Source: Hamiltosporidium magnivora (lineage: Eukaryota > Microsporidia > Dubosqiidae). From it: a stretch of 12,001 bases of DNA. Both the position numbers and the translations under genes were made by a program. Within the stretch, counting starts at the first letter, position 1. Every line of letters starts with the position of its first letter. Below, piece after piece: positions 1-7,943 of this stretch. The notes below the pieces were generated by a model. The model saw nothing but the letters and a program-made list of their open reading frames with translations. It was not told the DNA's origin and ran no database searches. Location of the stretch: assembly GCA_004325065.1 (NCBI GenBank), contig PITI01000472.1:1-12001 (forward strand), written 5' to 3'.

Positions 1-244
1 TTTTAACCCAGAATTTTATTAAATAAAATTGATAAATTAAAAAATTGCAAAAAAATAAATTAATACAAAGAAAGAACACAAAATACAATTAATTGATATT
101 AATTTGAAATAAATGATCGGTCTTATTACCTAATCAAATAGTTTCTAAATTTTCTGCTCTGTTTACTAATCTTTTTTTAACGAATTTTCGGAAGCTAGGA
201 GACATTCTGAAACCATGTAAATAGCTTTAATTTGTGTTATTTGT

Positions 245-287
245 GGCGTTTTTGTACTTTATTTTGCTTCAAATGCCATAAAACGCC
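245..287. repeat. 8-bp inverted repeat (GGCGTTTT / AAAACGCC)
   Basis: GGCGTTTT at 245-252 is the exact reverse complement of AAAACGCC at 280-287, with a 27-base spacer. Four of the eight paired positions are G or C, which is uncommon in the surrounding DNA. The arms do not extend further on either side. It could be a chance match, a weak hairpin, or a protein-binding palindrome; no gene start lies beside it. Confidence 0.4.
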
Positions 288-559
288 CTATGATAATTAA
301 TGGAGAGCATATTAAATTATGGATACGACAAAAAATAGGGTGTACAAAACAGAAACCATTCTCTTGATTCATGGAAGTATGGAAATTAGACTAGATTGAG
401 GATTTTCTTGATAATTATATGAAGGAGAAGGAATGCAAAAAAATGTTTTTTTTTATAAAGTTTATGTAAGGATTTTTTTACTAGCGAGATCGTAAAACAA
501 GATTAAACTTAACCGTTATTATCCAAAAAATATATAAAACCCAATCTTACTGTTTAGGG

Positions 560-847
560 TTAGAAGGCGTGCCATTTGGAAAACACAAAAGAACATATTT
601 TTGAAAAGTCAAGAAACCCAAGTAAAGAATACTTATTGGTATTTAATTGCCACATTGAATTTACTAAATATAAATCTCCGAAATATATTTTAATTGACGT
701 AAATTCGGGGCAGGAATAATATAATACATAAAATGAAGTTGGTTCGAGGGGAAATGAGGTCTCCAAAGGGCAGGTTCTATCCGAAATCTCATACATATAA
801 CAAGCATAATCCAGTTCTGCCAAAACTTTTTGATTAAATACGTGGTG
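560..847 (-). other. Doubtful ORF in a GC-richer intergenic patch
   Basis: A minus-strand frame is open from 847 down to the stop at 560. The long reading needs a TTG start at 823; the first ATG is at 796 and would give 78 aa. The product is aromatic and Cys-containing, with no domain I recognise. Two other frames are open over the same DNA: a minus frame from 864 to 667 (66 codons) and a plus-strand ATG ORF at 733-837 (34 aa, rich in K, P and H). Several open frames at once fit locally raised GC (about 40% over 721-780) that lowers stop frequency. There is no CCC triplet just upstream of the minus-strand ATG. It may be a decayed gene, a transferred fragment, or chance. I do not assign a function. 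Confidence 0.15.
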
Positions 848-1055
848 TCATCTTCCGCGAAAGTTTAGGAATTTAGATGTTCAGGGAATACAGTTAACGT
901 TTTAAAGTTACCTATGAAGAAGCCAGAATAGCCTTAATATAATTTCGAGCATATAACATATTTCACTTTAATAAAAATACGTGAAAAATTTAAACCACAA
1001 AAATTAAATATTTAACTTTAAATAAATACTTTTAATTTTAACAGATTCGATTTTC

Positions 1056-3011
1056 CTATTTAGCTTTAAATAAAATAATGTCAAAAATAGCCGGATTAAT
1101 GCAATAAGCGTTTGCATGTAAATGTCCAAATAGTTTGATATAAAATTCGTCTTGCAAAAAAGTAGCCGAATTAGCAACAATTATTAATCCATGTATACAT
1201 CTTGTTAAAGCAACATTAGTTCTTTTTAAATCCGATAAGAATCCTATTTCTTGTTGTTTGTTTGCTCGAACAAAATTTAAAATTATTATTCCTTTTTCTT
1301 GACCTTGAAATGCGTCAACTGTACTCACTTGGATTGGAAATGATACCTTTGGAAGAATATCTTTAATCAGAAATGCTTGTTGCGAATATGGAGTTATAAT
1401 TCCAACATCATAAATATTTTGTTTCGATTCAAGATATTTTATTATCTTTATTGTGATTTCAGCTTCGAATGTATTTTTAATAGAAGAGTTTAATTTGCTC
1501 TCTTTTGAGTTATGATTCGAAGTATCAATAAAAAGAATTTCTGAACGATTGAAAAATTTAAATTTGGTTTTCTTGGAGGAAATTATTCTATTCGAATAAA
1601 AGTATGAATTTGAAAATGATATTAGCAATTTACTCATTCTGTATTGTTCATTTAGAAAGAAAGTTGGTGTGCTGCAGATTCTATCAAAAAATGTTGATTT
1701 TAATTCCACTGTCTCAGATTTTACTGTGGGTCCTAACTGATAAGGATCCCCAACAAGAATGAACTTTTTTGCAAGCAAAACACTTAAGAATGATTCCGAT
1801 TCACGTGCCTGGCACGCTTCATCTATTATTATCCAATCAAAATATTTATTATCTTTCATTTTGTACGAACTAAAAAGAGTTGCAAACGCAAGATCAGTAC
1901 ATCTAATGGTACTCATTATAAACTCTTTTTTCTTCTCCGATACTTTTTTTCGCAGTGCCTTAATTGTTTTTTGGTCAGATTTATTATCGATAGCTTGGTT
2001 TAATTTCTCCAATAAAGGAAGAACAGATTCGTTTGCCATGGATTCTATATGATAACAAGATAAAGTCTTTGATGTTTTTAGAAAGCTTCCTAATTTATAG
2101 AGTTTTGGTTTGATTTTCTTGTAGTATTCAGAATCGATGATAGAAGACAAAATATTATCAACAGATATATTGCTTGGTCCACATACGAGAACCGATTTTT
2201 TGGCATAAAGCAATGTTTTTACTATTTCAACTACAACTTTAGTCTTACCAGAACCAGGTGGGCCTATGATACGATATGATTTATTTTTTTTTGAAAATAA
2301 TAAAGATTCTTTTTGAGAATTATTGAGCTTATTGTATTCGATCAGAAATCCAAGTTTTTTTATTTTTTTGATAAAATCTTTATATTCTTCTTCCTTGCTT
2401 ATTAGATTCTTATCTTCTAATTTTAAATTTTTAAATATATCAACAAAGTCTTCAGAGTATTTCAAGGAACTCGAAGAAAAATTTTCGGTTTCATTGTGAT
2501 CTGATTGCTGATAATCCTCACGGGTTGTTTCTTCAACGCTATTTATGGCGTTTAAAATATTCACATCTAAATATTTCCCATCTTTCCTAATCTTTTTTAA
2601 TCTCTGTAATGTCTTATAGGTTGTAAAAATTGATCCATCCAGTCTTAGATAAAATTCTCTAGGAAGTGATTCAATAATTGTGAGAAATGTATAACGTTTT
2701 TCATTTACTGAAAGAATTTTGGTCTGAAAGCAAAATGAAGGGGTTTTTTTTAAATCAAAAAGTACTTTAATAGATTCATCTTCTTTAAAAATTCTTTCAA
2801 AATCAAATTTTCTTAAAATAGGATTTTTATTGTGATCGAACGCCTGAACAATTATAAATGTAATTATATCACCATGTGTAGACTCTTCTTTTTTCATAAC
2901 CTTTGCCCTGTAAAAATTTAAGACATCCTCTTCTCTCTCTAGAAATTTTAGTTCTTGTTTGAGTGGAAAAATAAGTGAATCAATATATTTATTTTGTCTA
3001 TTCATATCCAT
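1056..3011 (-). CDS. UPF1-like SF1B helicase, Hcs1/IGHMBP2 type
   Basis: ATP-dependent 5'-3' DNA/RNA helicase of superfamily 1B. Family members unwind nucleic acid in replication, translation or RNA surveillance. From the first ATG (3011) it is 651 aa. Visible motifs in this numbering: N-terminal region about 10-155; polar, acidic linker about 160-215; Q motif with Gln near 233; Walker A GPPGSGKT at 250-257; motif Ia CGPSNISVDNI at 277-287; motif II DEACQ at 397-401; motif III GDPYQLGPT at 421-429; NEQYRM at 454-459; ITPYSQQ at 539-545; motif V STVDAFQGQEK at 563-573; motif VI VALTR at 600-604. All catalytic motifs look intact. The motif Ia sequence, the absence of a Cys/His-rich UPF1 N-terminal domain, and a length near yeast Hcs1 favour Hcs1/IGHMBP2 over UPF1 or SEN1. 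QLGP in motif III is UPF1-like, so the assignment within the group is not final. The frame extends upstream to a GTG at 3077, but GTG starts are not expected in a eukaryote. A CCC motif lies just before the ATG at 3011; a second ATG at 3005 is the alternative. There is no R3H or zinc-finger tail. The stop is TAG. Confidence 0.93.
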   Translation of the reverse strand: MDMNRQNKYIDSLIFPLKQELKFLEREEDVLNFYRAKVMKKEESTHGDIITFIIVQAFDHNKNPILRKFDFERIFKEDESIKVLFDLKKTPSFCFQTKILSVNEKRYTFLTIIESLPREFYLRLDGSIFTTYKTLQRLKKIRKDGKYLDVNILNAINSVEETTREDYQQSDHNETENFSSSSLKYSEDFVDIFKNLKLEDKNLISKEEEYKDFIKKIKKLGFLIEYNKLNNSQKESLLFSKKNKSYRIIGPPGSGKTKVVVEIVKTLLYAKKSVLVCGPSNISVDNILSSIIDSEYYKKIKPKLYKLGSFLKTSKTLSCYHIESMANESVLPLLEKLNQAIDNKSDQKTIKALRKKVSEKKKEFIMSTIRCTDLAFATLFSSYKMKDNKYFDWIIIDEACQARESESFLSVLLAKKFILVGDPYQLGPTVKSETVELKSTFFDRICSTPTFFLNEQYRMSKLLISFSNSYFYSNRIISSKKTKFKFFNRSEILFIDTSNHNSKESKLNSSIKNTFEAEITIKIIKYLESKQNIYDVGIITPYSQQAFLIKDILPKVSFPIQVSTVDAFQGQEKGIIILNFVRANKQQEIGFLSDLKRTNVALTRCIHGLIIVANSATFLQDEFYIKLFGHLHANAYCINPAIFDIILFKAK

Positions 3012-3045
3012 GTATAGGGCTAATTTAATTAATCTTATATATATT
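3012..3045 (-). promoter_or_regulatory. Promoter-like region of the helicase gene: TATA-like tract and CCC motif
   Basis: On the minus strand, CCC (3019-3017) lies five bases before the ATG at 3011. An AATATATATAAG tract (3045-3034) sits about 15 bases further upstream, followed by an AT-rich ATTAATTAAATTAG stretch. CCC-like signals close to start codons are known in microsporidia, where 5' leaders are very short. That the transcript begins at or near this CCC is inference. The motif supports the ATG at 3011 over the GTG at 3077, which would lie upstream of it. Confidence 0.55.
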
Positions 3046-5080
3046 GGTTTATACTTTTTAATCAGATAGCCTATCACTCAAGCTTTTATCTTAATTTATG
3101 ATAAAAAAATCTTGGATTATAATTTTATTGTCTAACTTATTTTCGGGCTTAGAGATATATATTTGGTCTTATGCATCTCTTTAAAAGAAACCGATGCGTA
3201 TTTTTTTTCGAAAAGAAACTTTTCTTTTATATTTTAACTTTGAAATTTAAAAACAAATTAAAAGGATTGGAATTATAGTATCTCTTCTTAAGAGCTACTT
3301 TTATGATGTTTATGTATGTTCATTTAGGTTCTCAACGCCTCTTTCCTCGCCGTAAGATCTCTAGATAGTTTTTTGCATAGGTTTTGAATTCGCTCTACAG
3401 AAATCAGTGTAATTAAGTTTACATGATATTTTTTGAAATATTAACATTAAAACCAGATCCAACTCATATATTTTAAAATACCACAATTAAAAACATTTTA
3501 TTTTACAATTTTGTCTTATATCCTTAAATTTATTTTATATATTCTTAGAAATAGCAAAAAATATTTTTTAATTAGTTTTGGTAATTCCTAATTGGGAAAG
3601 AAATCCAGATTAAGTAGATTGTTCGAATTAATTTTCAGTTTTTTTTTATCGGTAGAAAATTTTCTCAGTTTCTTTTAAAATATCTAATAAAATTTATATC
3701 GCCTTATTGTTGAATCAGAGTCCTGAATAATTAGACGTCATAAACAATATATTTATTGTAATAAATTCATTAACGAAATCAAATATAGATTTTCTGTTTT
3801 TTCTAATCTTAAGTACTTTTTATTTACCAAATTTTGAATATAGACTTTTACTCTTCGATCTTATTTTATAAAATCCCTGTTCCTTAGGAGCTTTTAAACC
3901 GACTAATTTTTACATTCAACAGAAAAAATGCAGATAACGTGGATTTCATTCCTAAAATTTATATATAAAATGATAATTTTTTTAATCTAGTGAGTTAGGC
4001 TTTGATAAACATATCTGATTTTGAGGTTTTGGGCTTATTATTAACCGAGTTGCAAATTTAAGAAGTAATTACTAAATTTCAAGATCTTTCTAAACAAAAT
4101 ATTTTGTGTTCTTTTTTTATGGTTTCTTTGAATTTTTTATTTCTTTGGCGGTTTATTTTCATTTTATCTCAAATTTCAACTGAGGTTTATAGCCCTCCGA
4201 TTTCGTTTTTGTTTGTATTCTTTCTGTGAAGCGTTTTAATTTTCTGAATAAAAAGCTTTTCTATATCAGCTGATACATTGCTTAATTCATTCAAATATAA
4301 ATTCCTTGATCTTTATATTAAAAATGTTTTAATATAAGTGATAGAAGATTTCATGATACCTTTCGAAGGATTAATTTTTTTATTGAGCTATCATTTGGAA
4401 TACAAATAAACTAATGAGAAAAAGGCTTTTAAAAATAATTCTACTTTGCCTTTTTTCATACAGGTAAAGATTATACGAAGCAATGTCTTTACAAGAGGAT
4501 TTGAATTTAGTGCTATTTCACCATTAAAACATTGAAAAGGTAAAAACAACATGGTTCTAACACTTATATTATAATATACTACAATCTAGAAATGAATATG
4601 TATAATATTTAATGCAAATATGGTTAGCAAACCTCTGAAACCTTTAGAATTTGCATTTTTCTACTCATGCCTAATTATGTGGTGTATAAGTTTCACGCAC
4701 GCATTTAAGCGCCATAGTCTTAATGGCAAATTTTTTTAGCATGTCATTTTTCGTACGATAAGAAATTCTAGGCGAGTCATTGTCTATGTTACATTACTCA
4801 ATTATAAAATATAATAAAATTACATGAATTCTTTTTCGTTAAATTTTTTATATCGTAAAGGCAAAATATAAATAGTCTTAAAATATAAAAATATGAGTTT
4901 ACAAATAAAATTACTCTGACTATATTTTATTGTATTTTAGTTCTTTTACAAAAAAATGTTTATTTATCTTGTACAATGCAAATACAATCCCCGATTTAGA
5001 CTATATTCTATTAGTATTTCAAATAGTAGCAATAAAACCAAATTAGCATGAAAATTTTTGATTGCAGTATTTTTTTCTCT

Positions 5081-5110
5081 AAATCAGAATTTTTGTTTTT
5101 ATTCTGATTT
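5081..5110. repeat. Perfect 10-bp hairpin with T-rich loop
   Basis: AAATCAGAAT (5081-5090) and ATTCTGATTT (5101-5110) are exact reverse complements separated by the 10-base loop TTTTGTTTTT. On the plus strand this would fold into a short hairpin. No gene ends beside it, so a terminator role has no support. In AT-rich DNA it may be fortuitous. Confidence 0.45.
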
Positions 5111-6395
5111 TGATGACTGAAAAACAGCTAATTTGCTTAATAATTTAAGATTAAACACAAATTTCATTGAGAAGCTCTATGAGCAAAGAGGTATTCTATG
5201 TATTGATATCGTGGTTTTTTAATATTTAGATATCCATAACAAAGAGTGGCATCTGTTTATCAAAATCAAATTGGCTAATAGGGAATTTTAAAACATTCGG
5301 TTTTGGATATTTAGAAAATATATATTTTGTAAATTAAATACATGAAAAGATATTTAGTAACAGTAATAAACTAAACAGCGGGAAAAATAATATTTTTAGA
5401 ATTTATACTTACAGGTTTTATTGCTACAACTAGCAGCTTATTTGTATTTTTGACTACCCACAGAAAACTCTACTCATATTACAATAAAATTGACGAATTA
5501 TAAGTATTTAAAGGATCATAAACAGAATTTAGTTTATATGTACTAATTAATGAAAAAAAACGATTTACCGGGCTAAATATAGAAGAAAGCTTCAAATTTT
5601 TAATACACAAATAAAATATTTAATTTACGAATTAAGCCATGAAAAAGAAAAATGAATTACTCAAAAATAAATCCAAATCTGTTTGCATTTTTTAAATGTC
5701 CAGTTTTAATTTATTGATGATGGAAAAATTTCGAGCCTTTCTGATTTTAACCATATCAATTAGATTTTATTAGACCTGAATCATCACAATCTGTTATTTT
5801 ATGTTCTATTAATAATTTCTTTACAAATATTGCAATAATTTGCTATAGCGAGTTTAGGACTCAAATCGACAAGTTTAGGAAAAACATTTTCTGGCATATA
5901 ATCCTATTTTTTACAACAAATTAGTAAAGTTTCTTATAAAAATCACCAAATTTAGCTTCCCCCTCCCATTTACCGGCTTGAATAGAAACCGAATAGCAAA
6001 GCATTCTGTCCAACTATAATATATCATACTCTCGAAATTTTACTATAAGACTAATATATTGTTAATACTATGTTTTAAAATATTCAATTTATCAAGAAAC
6101 CATACAGCAATAAAATATCTTGTATTTATAAGCTATTAATAAGCTTGTGCAGGCGAGTTTCCTTTTTAAAATAATTTTATCTACAGATTTTATTATAGAT
6201 TAATTGTTTACTGTATACTTGTATATATTTTTTTGATAGACAATACATCGTCTAATAACCTAATTAAAATGATTTTTGATGCATGTTAAATAATTTGACT
6301 ATACATCCATTATAGATACGTATACATTTCATATTATAATAATTTTTAAAAAAAGTAAAAGCTTCCAAAAAAAGAAATACATATCTTTAATCCTG

Positions 6396-6448
6396 TGGCA
6401 TCTTAAACGCCAACCTTACTATTGAAACTAGTTAATTCATCAAGGTTG
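6396..6448. repeat. Two overlapping inverted repeats, possible structured element
   Basis: CAACCTT (6411-6417) pairs perfectly with AAGGTTG (6442-6448). TGGC (6396-6399) can pair with GCCA (6409-6412), and the two stems overlap by two bases. The octamer AACTAGTT inside the loop is self-complementary. The patch is richer in G/C than its flanks. It matches no RNA gene I know, and the stems are short, so this is weak. Confidence 0.2.
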
Positions 6449-7113
6449 TAAAACTTAAATGAATTTTATTTTATAAAAAGACATTTTATATCTTCAGAAG
6501 TGCCTTATTTTTACTTCTGTAGCTCATTACTAAGACATAAAAAATCTATTTAGATCTAACTGAGTTTATGACATTTTTTGTTCTAACTCAATAAGGTTTC
6601 GATTAGTTAAAATAAAGTTAACAATTAGCGTTTGCCTGTACATTAATTATATTTATTTTGACAAAGTAAAAATTAAAAAAACTGTTTTACTTAATAAATT
6701 TTAAAATGAATCAGTTTATTAGTTAACTTAAATGCAAAACTTAATAAAAGATTTTGCAAATAATTTCCAAGAAAGGTAATTTTTTAAAATTACATACACC
6801 TTTAAAAGTAAAGACGTTGTTTGTAATTCAAATTCATTAATTGTTGGATTTATATTTCTTTGTATATATTACTTCTGTATGTCTACCTAAATAATACAGT
6901 TATAAACTTATTCAATCTATACGATAAACTACAAAATATTTATCTTTCAGAGTAAAAAGCATAAATCTTGTATTTATGAATTCTATCAAAAAAATCGACA
7001 CGTGTCTACTCAATTCATTTTACTTAATTTCCATTTTATATATTAAATCTACAGTGTGATATGTAGACCAAGGAATAATTAAGTAATAAAACGTAAATTT
7101 TTTAGTTTATTAA

Positions 7114-7190
7114 AGCTTTGGCATTCTCCCACAATAAGCAATTCCACAAGTGAATTAGAGCTTTGGCAAATGAAAGGTATTCCCCACAAA
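7114..7190. repeat. Short imperfect direct repeat with CCCACAA-type motifs
   Basis: AGCTTTGGCA occurs at 7114-7123 and again at 7159-7168. Each copy is followed by a related motif: ATTCTCCCACAA (7123-7134), overlapping the first copy by one base, and ATTCCCCACAA (7179-7189). The second copy carries about ten extra bases in between. A third related ATTCCACAA lies at 7141-7149. The cluster sits about 750 bases beyond the stop of the 767-aa gene, in otherwise very AT-rich DNA. Function is unknown; a local duplication is the simplest reading. Confidence 0.4.
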
Positions 7191-7943
7191 TTATTCATTT
7201 ATCTTTTTAAAGTTTTTAGCTCCATTCATTTATGTTTACATAACTCATCATTTATCTCAAAATATTTATAAATTAAATTAAAATTAATTTGGTATATTTC
7301 TGTTAATTGTATTAAAATTGTTACTTATAATAAACTAAAAGATCTTGTATTTTACGTTTAAATTTCATTATTTATAAGTATATTTGTAGAATGCAAAATA
7401 CTTAGGCACTTTAATTATATATTAATAACAAGCAATAATTCTAGTTTTATAGCCAAATTCGTTAGCCAATAAATTAGTGACTTTCTATTTTAAAATATAA
7501 ATTTAACGTATTAATCTTAAAGAGAAAACAATATTAATTCTAATTAAGATTATATTCTTTTAAAACGGTTTAAAGTTGCAATTAATATTTAATTTATTTT
7601 AAATACAGTAGACTGTTTCGTTTAATCGATTAAAATAATTTAACATTCTCTTTTCATACTTCTATATAGATACTAAAAAAAGCTTACAGTTTAATTCTTA
7701 AAATTTAAATGGTATCAAAAACGAACTAAGATTAAAATATTTTTAAAATGATAAATCTAATATTAGATTTTTAATTAAAATATTAAATAAGATTTGAACA
7801 TTCCTTTAAACTTAATATAAATTATAAATTATAAAGAAGTAAAGAAAGATTGGTGTTCATAAATAAAAATATTTATAAAAAAATAAATCATTTAAGAAAC
7901 CTTTAACTGATAATACAGATGAAAAAATATTAAATTGTTAATC

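Larger units (their letters stand above)
1..1055. other. AT-rich intergenic region, left edge
   Basis: No gene with recognisable motifs is present in this stretch. It is mostly A/T-rich with short runs of T and A. Two things stand out, both listed separately: an inverted repeat at 245-287 and a GC-richer patch at about 560-865 that is open in three frames. I found no tRNA cloverleaf and no rRNA. Directly downstream of the helicase stop (1056) I see no AATAAA on the minus strand in the first 60 bases. The variant ATTAAA occurs on the minus strand at 972-967, which is too weak to call in such AT-rich DNA. Confidence 0.6.
3046..7943. other. 4.9-kb gene-poor intergenic region
   Basis: No ORF with recognisable motifs occurs in nearly 5 kb. 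Open stretches of about 35-45 codons exist, for example minus 4793-4671 and minus 4312-4187. At roughly 22% GC, runs of that length are expected by chance many times over, so I do not call them genes. Composition is uneven: 4681-4740 is about 38% GC, whereas 7261-7320 is about 10% GC. GC-richer patches lie near 3320-3410 and 4670-4800. The last 1.3 kb before the 767-aa gene is especially A/T-rich. I saw no tRNA, rRNA or terminal repeats of a transposon. Confidence 0.6.

Noticed and set aside
740..765. GGTTCGAGG word like a tRNA B box.
   Set aside because: The 3' half of the B box and any acceptor or anticodon stem are missing.
1759..2052. 97-codon plus-strand ORF.
   Set aside because: Lies wholly antisense within the helicase coding sequence; a frame shadow.
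3012..3077. GTG-started N-terminal extension of the helicase (22 residues).
   Set aside because: A eukaryotic gene should start at ATG, and the CCC signal lies inside this extension just before the first ATG.
3830..4312. Minus-strand frame with protein-like runs (first 41 codons open) broken by TAA and TGA.
   Set aside because: Runs of about 40 codons are expected many times by chance in 8 kb of such AT-rich intergenic DNA.
5040..5062. AAATTAGCATGA resembles part of U6 snRNA.
   Set aside because: No ACAGAGA box or following U6 helix sequence is present; only a short chance match.
4955..5345. Plus-strand frame from an ATG near 4956 with several 17-34-codon open runs separated by single stops, suggesting an old pseudogene.
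   Set aside because: Stop density is only somewhat below random for this composition, and one frame was picked out of six; no motif supports it.
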